Assembly: GCA_964541155.1 (NCBI GenBank)
Contig: CAZIPC010000005.1
Span: forward strand, 1-64,000
DNA: 64,000 nt
Origin: UBA4416 sp964541155
GTDB taxonomy: Bacteria > Bacteroidota > Bacteroidia > B-17B0 > Aurantibacillaceae
Reading direction: 5' to 3'
The notes under the pieces were generated by a model that was not told the origin of the DNA, did not search any database, and worked only from the letters and a program-made list of their open reading frames with translations. The position numbers and the translations under genes were made by a program. Every line of letters begins with the position of its first letter. Positions within the stretch are counted from its first letter, which is position 1. Below are positions 25,211 through 35,107 of this stretch, piece by piece.

Positions 25211-28200
25211 ATGAAAAAACGCATTGTAAAATTATATAGCATTATTTTATGCAGCATTTTGTGTGCGCTTTTTTCATATTTTTTGTCACGTACTAATGCT
25301 TTAACCACTCAAGATTTGGCCAAACAGGCCGAAAGTAAATTACATATTAAAGAAGAATTAGCTCAATTTAAATTACAGTACTTTCAAAAGGCTTTAGAAA
25401 CCGATCATCCTAAATATTTTTTTTTAAAGTATCAGCATGCTATCTCTGATGATGATATTGCTATTTATGTATTCAAAAACGATTCGTTAAGCTTTTGGAC
25501 AGATAATAAACCCTGTGTTAATTTGCTAGAATATATTAATGAAAATGAAGTTCAATTAATAAAAATTAGAAATGGTTGGTATGAATTCATTAAACAACCC
25601 GTTATAAATAATTATCATCTAATAGCTTTAATTCCTATTAAATATCAATATGACTTTGAAAACAAATATTTAAAAAATAATTTTAGTAGCTGGTTAAGTC
25701 TACCCGAAAATACAAAATTAATAACGCCAGTTAATTATCTAAATCATGCAGTAAAATCAAATACAGGCACACCACTTTTTGAAATATATAGAACTGACGG
25801 GGTATATATTGATAAAATTATAAATGAGTATGCATGCTGTTTAATGTTTATAGCTTTCACTCTTTTTTTAATAGCTATTTTTTTAATAATAAAGCAAAAT
25901 ATAAAACACTCAGGTATTGTAATTGCTTTATTTACAGGAATTTGTTTAATAGTAAGAACATGGATGATTTATTACAAAACACCAAGTGTATTTTACAATG
26001 ATGCATTGTATGCAAGTAATTTGTTTGCTGATGCTTCTTCTTTTTATTTTTCGTATTTGGGTGATGTTTTATTAAATAGTGTTTTAATTTTATGTTTATC
26101 TGTTTTTGTATATCAATATAAGTTCAAAATACAATTTACCTTAAAAAAAAATATTCTATTCGTACTTTGTTTTTTTGCTCTCGCTTTTTTTTCATACAAA
26201 ATAAATTGTTTAATCATCAGTTTAGTCAATAATTCAACTTTATCGTATAATATTAATGAGCTATTTAATTTTAGTATATATAGTTTTGTAGGATTGTTAT
26301 CTATTGGTTTTTTATTTTATGCTTTTTATTTATTTACAGATAAGCTCATTTATATTTTATTTTTTAATATTACTCTTAAACGTGTTTATCTTGTAGGTGC
26401 AATAATTGGCTTGAGTTTAACAGTACTAGTTGTTTTTGATTTTATAACTTATGATAAGTTATGGCCAATATTATTTCTGATAGTTTGTTTTTGTTTTAAT
26501 TATATTAAAACCACACATCATTTTATAAAAATTGGAGTAATAGTGGTAATTACTACGATTGCGGTGTCTACCTTGTTTAATAAATATGAAAAAGACAATA
26601 AAAAAGAAACTTTTTTAGCTTTAGCATTGAGTTTAACCGATAAACAGGATGTAATAGCGGAAAACGAATTTACCAAAATTAGTGTATCGATAAAAAATGA
26701 TATTCGATTAAAAAATTTATTATCCTTACTTCCCCTTAGTGTAAATCAGGTTGAACAAAGTTTAAGACAAATTAATTTTAGTGGTTATTTTGAGAAATAT
26801 GAAATTATAATGTCGTTATTTAATAGTGAAGGGCATCCTATTTTTTTACAGCTTAATTCATTATATCTTACAGAGCATTATTTTACAAAACAAATACAAA
26901 ATTATGGTGTGCCAACTATTTGTAATGATTTGTATTTTATAGAAAAGAAAAATATAAGTTACATTGCTAAAATAAATATTGAAGACGTTAATAAAAATCC
27001 AGATAAAACTTTTAAATTATATTTATTGTTAGTCCCAAAATTAGTAACTAATCTTGGTTCATTTCCAGATTTATTGCTCGATAAATCATTAGAAAATAAA
27101 TTTGAATCAAAGCAGATTTCTTATGCTGTTTATCATTCTAATAAACTACTTAATAGATTTGGAGATTATCAATATCCTTTATTTATTCATAATGCTGATT
27201 TTTTAAATAGAGATGAAAAAGACTATGAACATTATGTGTATGAGCTTAGAGATGGTACTACCATTGTGATTTCAGATAAAATAATTGCTACATGGATGTC
27301 TTTTACGTCTAATTCTTATTTACTGATAATGTTTTCGCTATTAGTATTGATGGGTATATTGTTTAATTCTGTGGTTATAAAAAAAAACCATCGCTTTATT
27401 TCTTTAAATCATCGTATACAATTTATATTAGTTTCTGTCGTAGTTATATCTTTAGTAGTTGTAGTAGCAGGTACAATAAGCGTTGTAAATTCTCAGTTTG
27501 AAATTAAAAACAACAAAGATTTAATTATAAAAGCTCAATCTGTATTAATAGATTTACAACAGAGTGTTGGTGAACAAGAATCATTATTATTCTCTTATAA
27601 AGAGAGTACTACTTATTTATTAAAACATATAGCCCAACTTTTAAACAGCGATATCACGTTATTTGACAAAGAAGGCGTGTTATATGCGACATCTCAACCG
27701 GCTATTTTTGAGCGAGGTTTAGTATCTGAATTTATGAATCCGTTTGCATATAGTGTTTTTAAAAATAATTTGCCAGCTAGTTATATTCAAAAAGAAAACA
27801 TAGGTAAGCTTAATTACTTATCAGCTTATATTCCGTTTTATAGTCAAAAAGGAAATTTATTAGGGTATATCAATTTACCTTATTTTTCAAGGCAAAAAGA
27901 GTTAGAAAAAGAATTATCGGCCTATTTAACTAATTTAATAAATATTTATGCTGTATTATTTATTACCACAATTTTTATTGCATTATTGGTATCTAGTTTA
28001 TTAACTAAACCACTAAGAATTATTAAACAACAAATTTCAAATATTCAGTTTGGAAAACCTAACGAATCTTTACAATGGAATTCTAAAGATGAAATAGGGG
28101 ATTTAGTTGCTGAATATAATACTATGTTAATTAAACTTGAAAAAAGCTCTGAATTATTAGCTCGCTCTGAAAGAGAAAGCGCTTGGAGAGAAATGGCAAA

Positions 28201-28837
28201 ACAAGTTGCACATGAAATTAAAAATCCTTTAACACCAATGAAACTTAATATTCAACATTTACAACGATTCTCAGAGACAAACTCTCATAACATAAAAGAA
28301 AAAATAAACAAAGTTACAACAGTTTTAATTGAACAAATAGATACATTATCTCATATAGCAACTGAATTTTCTAACTTTGCAAAGTTTCCTAATCCATATT
28401 TAGAGCCAGTGAATTTATATGAAGTTTTACAAAACATAACCTATTTATTTCAGCAAAATACAGAGTGTGAAATTTCTTTATCAGCTCCAAAAAAAATATT
28501 TATAATGGCAGATAAAGAACAATGTTTAAGGGTTTTTACTAACCTATTAAAAAATGCTGAGCAATCTATTCCTAACTATAAAAATGGTAAAATTGAAATT
28601 TTTGTTTACTGCAATCAAGCTATTGTTACAATTAAGGTTAAAGATAATGGAACTGGTATTTCTAAAGAAGCACAATCTAAATTATTTATGCCAAATTTTA
28701 CAACTAAATCAAATGGAACAGGTTTGGGATTAGCTATGGTAAAAAGTGCTATTGTTTCGTTTAATGGAACTATTAGTTTTGAGACTGAATTAAATAAGGG
28801 AACAATATTTACTATTACGTTTCCTTTATTACAATAA
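25211..28837 (+). CDS. Large NtrY-like sensor histidine kinase
   Basis: A 1208-residue membrane kinase. The N-terminus has a membrane segment (7-25), an extracytoplasmic part to about 205, then about eight membrane segments to about 455, another extracytoplasmic region, two membrane segments near 700-760, a second sensor region and a last membrane segment (about 915-935). A HAMP domain follows (about 935-985, LLTKPLRIIKQQISNI), then the dimerisation helix with the phospho-accepting H1001 in QVAHEIKNPLTPMKLNI, and an HATPase domain (N box NLLKNAEQSI, G1 KDNGTGIS, G2 GTGLGLAMVKSA). The HEIKNPLTP form and HAMP placement resemble NtrY. No response regulator is adjacent. Ligand unknown. Confidence 0.93.
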   Translation: MKKRIVKLYSIILCSILCALFSYFLSRTNALTTQDLAKQAESKLHIKEELAQFKLQYFQKALETDHPKYFFLKYQHAISDDDIAIYVFKNDSLSFWTDNKPCVNLLEYINENEVQLIKIRNGWYEFIKQPVINNYHLIALIPIKYQYDFENKYLKNNFSSWLSLPENTKLITPVNYLNHAVKSNTGTPLFEIYRTDGVYIDKIINEYACCLMFIAFTLFLIAIFLIIKQNIKHSGIVIALFTGICLIVRTWMIYYKTPSVFYNDALYASNLFADASSFYFSYLGDVLLNSVLILCLSVFVYQYKFKIQFTLKKNILFVLCFFALAFFSYKINCLIISLVNNSTLSYNINELFNFSIYSFVGLLSIGFLFYAFYLFTDKLIYILFFNITLKRVYLVGAIIGLSLTVLVVFDFITYDKLWPILFLIVCFCFNYIKTTHHFIKIGVIVVITTIAVSTLFNKYEKDNKKETFLALALSLTDKQDVIAENEFTKISVSIKNDIRLKNLLSLLPLSVNQVEQSLRQINFSGYFEKYEIIMSLFNSEGHPIFLQLNSLYLTEHYFTKQIQNYGVPTICNDLYFIEKKNISYIAKINIEDVNKNPDKTFKLYLLLVPKLVTNLGSFPDLLLDKSLENKFESKQISYAVYHSNKLLNRFGDYQYPLFIHNADFLNRDEKDYEHYVYELRDGTTIVISDKIIATWMSFTSNSYLLIMFSLLVLMGILFNSVVIKKNHRFISLNHRIQFILVSVVVISLVVVVAGTISVVNSQFEIKNNKDLIIKAQSVLIDLQQSVGEQESLLFSYKESTTYLLKHIAQLLNSDITLFDKEGVLYATSQPAIFERGLVSEFMNPFAYSVFKNNLPASYIQKENIGKLNYLSAYIPFYSQKGNLLGYINLPYFSRQKELEKELSAYLTNLINIYAVLFITTIFIALLVSSLLTKPLRIIKQQISNIQFGKPNESLQWNSKDEIGDLVAEYNTMLIKLEKSSELLARSERESAWREMAKQVAHEIKNPLTPMKLNIQHLQRFSETNSHNIKEKINKVTTVLIEQIDTLSHIATEFSNFAKFPNPYLEPVNLYEVLQNITYLFQQNTECEISLSAPKKIFIMADKEQCLRVFTNLLKNAEQSIPNYKNGKIEIFVYCNQAIVTIKVKDNGTGISKEAQSKLFMPNFTTKSNGTGLGLAMVKSAIVSFNGTISFETELNKGTIFTITFPLLQ

Positions 28838-28840
28838 TAG

Positions 28841-30931
28841 TTACAATTTTTTTAAATTTTTTGTTTTTATATTGTACAGATAGAGTGCATTATTATTTTT
28901 GCAAATAATTAACTCTTTGTAAAGAGTTTCAATGACTTGATATTCGGTCGCTAATATTAATTTCCCTTCATTATCTATTAAACCATTTAAATTATTTTTA
29001 GTAATCTTATATACAAAATCATGGTTTAATTCAGTTATTTCACCATCTTTAATAGAAAAAACAACTGCTCCATTTTTATTAATTAATGATGAAACGTTGC
29101 TTTTTTTAACAATAGCAACATCGTTTTTAAAATCATTCGCAAAGTCAAATTCACAAGAAGTAATAGCTTTTAATTTTCTATTCACATAACCATATTTATT
29201 ATTTTTCTCAATTCTAATTAATTCACATTTTGCAAAAAATAAATTTGAATATGTCCCAAAGTTGATACTAATTCTACCATTACTATCTACAAGAGATACA
29301 TTATTGTTTTTTAGTAATTTAAAATAGTTGCCATTGGTATAATAATCGGTACTATAAGATGGATTGTATTCATAATCTATTGCTGTGATAAAGCAATTTT
29401 CGGTAGAATTATAAAATCCATATAAATTATTTTTGACAACTAAGTAAATATTATTTTTACAATGTACTATATAATCATATTCAACTGGCAAAAGTATTTT
29501 TTCGCTAGTGTTAATTAAACCAAATTTTAAATTTTGTTTTATAATAGCTATTAAATTTGTGTCAAGGTCTGATATCCAATCCCATTGTGCTTTTAAAGTT
29601 TTATTATTAATATCTACTAGCCCATATCTATCAGTTAGATAATATGCGAATTTATTTTTAAACTTTCCAAGTTTTGTGTAAATAAATGGAATAACAATTT
29701 CGCCCTTTAAATTTATGGCACCGTATAAATTATTAGATTGACATATGTATAAATTATATTCTGATTCTATAATATCTTCATAGGCTTTTGAAATAATTTG
29801 TCCAGATCGATTTATTAAGAAGTAACTATTGTTGTTTTTTATAATAGCAATACCGTTTTTATAGTTTTCTGTTTCTTCAAAAGTACGAGTCGATAACCGT
29901 TCATTATCTTTGTTAATATAAAAACAACTATCGTTTATACAAACGGCAGCAATGCCTTCACTAAAATTATTAGCATCATCATAAATTGGAGGGATAATCC
30001 AGTTCCCTATTGTGTCTATAAATCCATATTTATCGTTGTTGTTTTTTAACGGTATTAAAACATTTTCAGTTAAGGCAATTTCTTTTTTTATTGTTTCGTT
30101 AAACGGATAATCTGAGTATTTATTTGAAAATTCAATTAATTCTTCTTTACTATATTTTTTTACAGAAAGACTATAAAGTAATTTCCAAGCCAGTTCATTA
30201 GTCAGAGATGAGCTATAATATTTAATATAGTTATATACACTATCTGCTTGTTGGTACTCTTGAATTAACTTAAATAAATTTTTTTCTGCAATTGTTGTAT
30301 TTGGATTTGAAGGAAAACGTTTTAGAAATAATTTAAATTCATTGATTGATGAGTTAGGTGTTTGTTCAAGATATTCAAAGTCGTAAAATGTTTTTTGGCC
30401 TTTCTTATAAAAATTTGTTTCGGGATATTGCTGTAAATATTGAAGTATTTTTTCACTTTTCTTACATTCTATCGCTTTATTTAAAGCGATAGAATCTCGT
30501 TTAAAATAAGCCAACTTTATTATCGAATCATTTGAAAAGTAAAAATGAGATAAAAAATTATTTAAAGCATCTATATCATTGTTCTTACAATAATTATTAA
30601 AACCAACATAACTTATTTTTTGTTCTAATACATGAATACTCTTTTCCGATATTTGATAACCGAAATAAGATGCTGTATCTTTAAAATTAGCTTTACACTT
30701 AATAATATATTTAGCTGCGCTATCAATATTATAAAAAGGATTGTCAGATTTAGAAAATATAATAGCTAAGCCAAATGAAGATTGACATGGATATCTGTTT
30801 TGTGTACTATAAAATAAACTCTTGGCTTTAAAATAATCAAAAATAGAAAGTGCATTAAAAGCATCTGAAATTTTATTTCCAAATGCATTAAGCGTAAAGC
30901 AAATTATACAAACACTAATTATTTTTCTCAT
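28841..30931 (-). CDS. WG-repeat secreted protein
   Basis: A 696-residue protein with a signal peptide (ends AFG). Residues about 20-270 are helical and TPR-like (outer-membrane assembly-like, YPETNFYKKGQKTF, RFPSNPNTTIAEKNLFKLI). The rest holds about ten WG-type repeats of 33-40 residues (NDKYGFIDTIGNWIIPPIYDDA, NLYGAINLKGEIVIPFIY, NKYGYVNRKLKAITS). WG repeats form beta structure of unknown role and are common in secreted Bacteroidota proteins. Its stop is 3 bases from that of the kinase gene on the other strand. A -7 element TATTTTTG (minus strand, 30961-30968) is preceded by TTG at 16 bases, slightly short. Confidence 0.85.
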   Translation of the reverse strand: MRKIISVCIICFTLNAFGNKISDAFNALSIFDYFKAKSLFYSTQNRYPCQSSFGLAIIFSKSDNPFYNIDSAAKYIIKCKANFKDTASYFGYQISEKSIHVLEQKISYVGFNNYCKNNDIDALNNFLSHFYFSNDSIIKLAYFKRDSIALNKAIECKKSEKILQYLQQYPETNFYKKGQKTFYDFEYLEQTPNSSINEFKLFLKRFPSNPNTTIAEKNLFKLIQEYQQADSVYNYIKYYSSSLTNELAWKLLYSLSVKKYSKEELIEFSNKYSDYPFNETIKKEIALTENVLIPLKNNNDKYGFIDTIGNWIIPPIYDDANNFSEGIAAVCINDSCFYINKDNERLSTRTFEETENYKNGIAIIKNNNSYFLINRSGQIISKAYEDIIESEYNLYICQSNNLYGAINLKGEIVIPFIYTKLGKFKNKFAYYLTDRYGLVDINNKTLKAQWDWISDLDTNLIAIIKQNLKFGLINTSEKILLPVEYDYIVHCKNNIYLVVKNNLYGFYNSTENCFITAIDYEYNPSYSTDYYTNGNYFKLLKNNNVSLVDSNGRISINFGTYSNLFFAKCELIRIEKNNKYGYVNRKLKAITSCEFDFANDFKNDVAIVKKSNVSSLINKNGAVVFSIKDGEITELNHDFVYKITKNNLNGLIDNEGKLILATEYQVIETLYKELIICKNNNALYLYNIKTKNLKKL

Positions 30932-30977
30932 TAATTCATTGTAAAATTATAAATTGCACACAAAAATAATTGAAAAG

Positions 30978-31169
30978 ATGTTGACAACAGGAAAAATAGT
31001 ATTTGCGCTTTGTTTTATAGTCATTTTTATAATGGCGATGTTTTGGTCATATAAAAAAGATAGTTTTACTACTAAAATTCATTTTAAGGGAGCCTCAAAA
31101 GTGTTGATTATCACGTTTTTAGCCCTACTTTTACTCGTATTTTATGTTAAAATTCGTCATCATTTCTAA
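30978..31169 (+). CDS. Conserved small membrane protein
   Basis: A 63-residue protein with two membrane segments (KIVFALCFIVIFIMAMFW and VLIITFLALLLLVFYV) separated by a basic loop YKKDSFTTKIHFKGASK. I recall very similar short proteins (MLTTGK start, SYKKD loop) across Bacteroidota; function unknown. ATG 30978 is preferred to an upstream TTG at 30954, because homologues I recall begin at MLTTGK. It is divergent from the WG-repeat gene. Confidence 0.75.
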   Translation: MLTTGKIVFALCFIVIFIMAMFWSYKKDSFTTKIHFKGASKVLIITFLALLLLVFYVKIRHHF

Positions 31170-31187
31170 TTAATGGTGTTTTTTAAC

Positions 31188-31195
31188 TAATTTTG
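31188..31195 (+). promoter_or_regulatory. Promoter -7 element for the 263-residue secreted protein
   Basis: TAATTTTG matches TAnnTTTG, is followed by CGCCC, and lies 29 bases before the ATG at 31225. The -33 region has no TTG at the consensus distance. Confidence 0.45.
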
Positions 31196-31224
31196 CGCCC
31201 TTATTAAAGAAATTTAATTTTAAG

Positions 31225-32016
31225 ATGAAATATCTTTTATGTTTTTTGTTTTCGTTTATTGTTTTTTTTACAAATAAAGCTAATGTTTTAGTTGTAGAAG
31301 GAAAATATCAAAACAAAAACATTTATATCAAAAATTATTTTGGTGGAAGCGGTGTTGGATTTTGCATTACTGAAATCAAAGTCAATGGAAAAATTATTCC
31401 AAACAATCTAAATTCTTCCGCTATCGAAGTAGATCTTACATCAATGAATTTAAGTTTTGGAGAAAATGTTGTGATTCAAATTATTCATAAAAATGATTGT
31501 ACTCCAATTGTTTTAAATGCTGAGGTTTTGAAACCTAGGCCAACTTTTGAAATTATTAGCATGAACATTACTCCAAGTGGAATTTTAAAATGGGAAACAA
31601 AAAACGAATGTGGTTCGTTACCATATACAATTGAGCAATATAAATGGAACAAGTGGGTAATAGTTGGGGAGGTAATAGGAGTAGGGACGCCTGATTATCA
31701 TCAGTATTCTTTCCAAGTATCGCCACATAGTGGAGATAATAAATTTAGACTAAAACAAACTGGCCTTGCTGTTGTGCCAAAAATATCATTACCTGTTGTT
31801 TATCATTCTAGTACAACTAAGCCTAGTTATACTATAACTAAAGATTTTAATTTCATAAAATATTCATCAGAAACTTCTTTTGAAATATACGATGTGTTTG
31901 GATTAGTTGTGAAAAAAGGTTTTTCTAAAGAAACCGACATCTCTAATTTAGCAATAGGTAATTATTATTTGTGTTATGATAACCAAATAGTGGAATTTAA
32001 TAAGAAGAAAAAATAA
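31225..32016 (+). CDS. Secreted protein with possible T9SS-like C-terminus
   Basis: A 263-residue exported protein (MKYLLCFLFSFIVFFTNKANV). The first half looks like an Ig-like domain with three Cys (FGGSGVGFCITEIKVNGKIIP, HKNDCTPIVLNAEVL), followed by a second beta domain (LKWETKNECGSLPYTIEQYKWNKW). The C-terminal 60 residues (FEIYDVFGLVVKKGFSK, DISNLAIGNYYLCYDNQIVEF) read like a T9SS type A sorting domain but shorter and with KKKK at the end, so export by T9SS is only possible. Family otherwise unknown to me, though similar proteins recur in Bacteroidota. Confidence 0.75.
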   Translation: MKYLLCFLFSFIVFFTNKANVLVVEGKYQNKNIYIKNYFGGSGVGFCITEIKVNGKIIPNNLNSSAIEVDLTSMNLSFGENVVIQIIHKNDCTPIVLNAEVLKPRPTFEIISMNITPSGILKWETKNECGSLPYTIEQYKWNKWVIVGEVIGVGTPDYHQYSFQVSPHSGDNKFRLKQTGLAVVPKISLPVVYHSSTTKPSYTITKDFNFIKYSSETSFEIYDVFGLVVKKGFSKETDISNLAIGNYYLCYDNQIVEFNKKKK

Positions 32017-32087
32017 TTTAAATAATTCTATCACTTTCTGATTATTCTATTATATAATTGATATGATAATTAGTAATCGTATTTTAT

Positions 32088-32708
32088 ATGCAACTTTCTT
32101 TTAAAAATAGATATTTTATTATAAATAAGCCATATAAAATGGTTTCTCAATTTGTTAGTCCAGATAAGGTTAACTTATTAGGAGACTTAGATTTTGATTT
32201 TCCAGAGGGTACTCATGCAATAGGAAGATTAGATAATAATTCTGAAGGACTATTAATATTAACAACAAATAAGCGTGTTACTAAGTTATTATTTGAAAGT
32301 TCAATACCTCATAAGCGTACTTATTTAGTTCAGGTAGAGAAAGTAATAACCCAGGAACGGTTAAAGCAATTACAAACAGGAATTACAATTAGAGTTAAAG
32401 GTGGAGGTTATTATACAACTTCTCCTTGCGAAGTAAATATTGTTCAAAAACCAAAAGAGCTTCCAAAACGTGGTCATGAGTTTAGAGAAGATTTACCGCA
32501 TTCTTGGATTACAATTACTTTAACTGAAGGTAAATATCATCAAATCAGAAAAATGGTTTCATCTGTGCATCATCATTGCAAACGTTTAATTCGCTTATCT
32601 ATAGAGGATTTAGAATTAGGAGATTTGCAACCCGGATGTGTAAGAGAGATTGAGGAGGAAGATTTTTTTAAAAAATTAAAAATTGACAATTGGGAAGTAA
32701 GTATTTAA
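32088..32708 (+). CDS. RsuA/RluE-type pseudouridine synthase
   Basis: Converts a uridine in rRNA to pseudouridine. The catalytic motif GRLDNNSEGLLILT with the conserved Asp (about residue 50) and the ARTYxV-like RTYLVQVE, plus GKYHQIRKMV, are typical of the RsuA/RluB/E/F family. At 206 residues with no S4 domain in front it resembles RluE, which modifies U2457 of 23S rRNA in E. coli; the target here is inference. Starts at ATG 32088, which gives MQLSFKNRYFIINKPYKMVSQF. Confidence 0.92.
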   Translation: MQLSFKNRYFIINKPYKMVSQFVSPDKVNLLGDLDFDFPEGTHAIGRLDNNSEGLLILTTNKRVTKLLFESSIPHKRTYLVQVEKVITQERLKQLQTGITIRVKGGGYYTTSPCEVNIVQKPKELPKRGHEFREDLPHSWITITLTEGKYHQIRKMVSSVHHHCKRLIRLSIEDLELGDLQPGCVREIEEEDFFKKLKIDNWEVSI

Positions 32709-32719
32709 AAAATGATGAA

Positions 32720-33277
32720 TTATAATTTGTTTTTAAGAAATTTTGTAATTGATTCTATAATTTTATTGGCGTCTTCATCATTTAATTGCATTCCAAATTT
32801 TGTAATTTTAGATTGACAAGTAAACTCTATACGTTCGCCACCTTTTACCCAAAAGGTTTGGCTAAAAGTATCAGCAATGCTGCCATTGGTTAGTTTTATT
32901 AAATTAAAATTAGAAACTAGATTTATATCAAATTCATTTATTTTACCCCTTCCATTTATATCTTGTTGGTAAAATAAGGTCCCGTTTTTAATCCAAAGTT
33001 TTTCTTTGCCTAATCGCTTCCATGTAAATACTCTTATTATTTTAAATTCGAAATATGCCCAAAATGCCAGCCAAATAATAATAAATAGTTTAGCGTTTTC
33101 TTGAGTTAAAGTAAAATAATTAGTAATTACAATAACCCCACTCACGCTCCATGCTAGGAGCCATAAAAACATAAAATTTATTTTTTTCTTATCCTCAGTG
33201 GGTAAAATTACTAAGCTAAAAACTTGATCTTTAATTAATATAGAACTACGCTTGCCTATTGCTTGAATATTATCCAT
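32720..33277 (-). CDS. Membrane protein of unknown function
   Basis: A 185-residue protein with two adjacent membrane segments (MFLWLLAWSVSGVIVITNYF and LFIIIWLAFWAYFEFKIIRVF) and a cytoplasmic or periplasmic beta-rich end (KLWIKNGTLFYQQDINGRGK, WVKGGERIEFTCQSK), a layout like small PH-domain-type membrane proteins. No family named. It starts 3 bases after comB ends, so it is likely co-transcribed with gcvT and comB. Confidence 0.72.
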   Translation of the reverse strand: MDNIQAIGKRSSILIKDQVFSLVILPTEDKKKINFMFLWLLAWSVSGVIVITNYFTLTQENAKLFIIIWLAFWAYFEFKIIRVFTWKRLGKEKLWIKNGTLFYQQDINGRGKINEFDINLVSNFNLIKLTNGSIADTFSQTFWVKGGERIEFTCQSKITKFGMQLNDEDANKIIESITKFLKNKL

Positions 33278-33280
33278 GAA

Positions 33281-33988
33281 TTACATTTTAACTAAGTATT
33301 TCCCTTCCATAATTGGTATAACAGGACATAAATTAAGTGTTAAACAATATTTGATATCACGTTCTAAATCTAATTTTGCTAAACGATTACGATGTGATGA
33401 ATGTGATAAAAATTCATATAAGTTATGTTTTGCAATATTATATAAATGTTTAGAGGCAATTGCAGAGTCGCAATGTGTTTCAAAGTCAAATTCTGTAGTT
33501 AATTTTTGCACTACAGCTCCAGCAAAAACAGTATCTTCTAAATTAAATTTATTTTTCCATCCTGCACAAACTAAAACCACGTCTTTTTTTTGCTTAGATA
33601 AATACTCGCATAATACATCAAGATTTAAAAAACTACCTATAATTATTTTTGACGCATGTTTACTAGCCTCAATAGCTTGTGTACCATTAGTTGTTGAAAT
33701 AGCAATTGTTTTTCCTTTAACTTTATTATTCATATAACCAAAAGGACTATTACCTAATTCAAAGCCTTCAATTACTTCTCCATTTCTTTCTGCGGCAGCT
33801 AAGTAACCGTTATTTTGGTATTCTTTAGCTTCTTCAACACTAGCAACAGGTATCATTTTGCTTACTCCATTATAAAATGCTGTTACTATAGCAGAAGTTG
33901 CTCTGAAAATATCTATAACAACTACAATAGAATCATCTTTATGAAAAAGACTATAGCTTTGTGGTGAATAACAAACTTCTATATTCAT
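33281..33988 (-). CDS. comB: 2-phosphosulfolactate phosphatase
   Basis: ComB removes phosphate from 2-phosphosulfolactate to give sulfolactate, a step first found in coenzyme M synthesis. Seen: VVIDIFRATSAIVTAF, AERNGEVIEGFELGNSP, ISTTNGTQAIEASKHA, LVCAGWKNKFNLEDTVFAG and the late CDSAIASKHLY, all family signatures; 235 residues is the usual size. The organism is not a methanogen, so another use of sulfolactate is expected; in Bacteroidota a link to sulfopyruvate and cysteate for sulfonolipids is plausible but unproven. Lies 36 bases after gcvT. Confidence 0.9.
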   Translation of the reverse strand: MNIEVCYSPQSYSLFHKDDSIVVVIDIFRATSAIVTAFYNGVSKMIPVASVEEAKEYQNNGYLAAAERNGEVIEGFELGNSPFGYMNNKVKGKTIAISTTNGTQAIEASKHASKIIIGSFLNLDVLCEYLSKQKKDVVLVCAGWKNKFNLEDTVFAGAVVQKLTTEFDFETHCDSAIASKHLYNIAKHNLYEFLSHSSHRNRLAKLDLERDIKYCLTLNLCPVIPIMEGKYLVKM

Positions 33989-34024
33989 TTATCTAATTAT
34001 GTTTTTATGTGTTGAACTAATGGC

Positions 34025-35107
34025 TTATTTTTTTAGGAAAGGTAATTTGCAAACTTTTGCTTTAATAGCTTTGTCACGAATCATAATAAAGATTTCAGTG
34101 TCTGATTTAGAAAAATCTTTATTTACATAACCCATTCCAATTGCTTTATTTAAAGTTGGAGATTGCGTACCAGAGGTAACTGCTCCTATTATTGTTCCAT
34201 TTGCATCCGCTATTTCATAGTCATGACGAGGAATTCCTCTATCTATCATTTCAAAGCCAACCAGTTTTTTTGTAACGCCCTCTGCTTTTTGTTTTTCAAT
34301 TGCTTCACGATTAGTAAAGTTTTTTGTAAATTTTGTAATCCATCCCAAGCCAGCTTCAATTGGAGATGTCGTGTCGTTAATATCATTTCCATACAAACAA
34401 AAGCCCATTTCTAATCTTAATGTATCACGTGCGCCTAAGCCAATTGGTTTGATGCCATATTCAGCTCCAGCTATAAAAATAGAGTCCCACATTTTTTCAG
34501 CGTATTCATTTTCAAAATAAATTTCAAATCCTCCCGCTCCTGTATAACCAGTATTAGATATAACAACATTTTCAACGCCATTAAATGTACCTTTTGCAAA
34601 AGAGTAGTATGGGATATCTGCTAATTTTACATCTGTTAATTTTTGTAATGTATCAATTGCTTTTGGCCCTTGAATAGCTAATAATGATGTTTTTTCTGAA
34701 ATATTGTGCATTTCTACATTAGCTGTGTTGTGCTTACTTATCCAATCCCAGTCTTTTTCAATATTAGAAGCATTTACTACTAGCATATAGGATTTTTCAT
34801 CTATACGATATACAATTAAATCATCTACAATTCCACCATCATTATTTGGCAAACACGAGTATTGAGCTTTTCCATCGGTCAACACAGAAGCATCATTACT
34901 AGTAACTCGTTGAATTAAATCTAATGCATTTTCACCTTTTAAAATAAATTCACCCATATGGCTTACATCAAATACACCAACTGCGTTTCTTACAGTAGCA
35001 TGTTCATCATTTAGGCCGCTATATGAAACAGGCATATTGTATCCTGCAAATGGAACCATTTTAGCTCCCAAAGAAATGTGTTTTTGTGTAAGTGCTGTAT
35101 TTTTCAT
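34025..35107 (-). CDS. gcvT: Glycine cleavage system T protein (aminomethyltransferase)
   Basis: GcvT takes the aminomethyl group from lipoylated GcvH to tetrahydrofolate. Seen: FAGYNMPVSYSGLNDEHATVRNAVGVFDVSHMGEF, the SNDASVLTDGKAQYSCLPNNDGGIVDDLIVYR block with the catalytic Asp, GYTGAGGFEIYFEN and the C-terminal GAVTSGTQSPTLNKAIGMGYV. The 360-residue length is normal. gcvH and gcvP are not in the window; lipB, needed for the lipoyl group, is at 62 kb. Probably heads an operon with comB and a membrane protein. Confidence 0.97.
   Translation of the reverse strand: MKNTALTQKHISLGAKMVPFAGYNMPVSYSGLNDEHATVRNAVGVFDVSHMGEFILKGENALDLIQRVTSNDASVLTDGKAQYSCLPNNDGGIVDDLIVYRIDEKSYMLVVNASNIEKDWDWISKHNTANVEMHNISEKTSLLAIQGPKAIDTLQKLTDVKLADIPYYSFAKGTFNGVENVVISNTGYTGAGGFEIYFENEYAEKMWDSIFIAGAEYGIKPIGLGARDTLRLEMGFCLYGNDINDTTSPIEAGLGWITKFTKNFTNREAIEKQKAEGVTKKLVGFEMIDRGIPRHDYEIADANGTIIGAVTSGTQSPTLNKAIGMGYVNKDFSKSDTEIFIMIRDKAIKAKVCKLPFLKK

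Noticed and set aside
33276..33737. Rightward 153-residue frame over comB
   Set aside because: Antisense to comB, which has clear family motifs; no features of its own.
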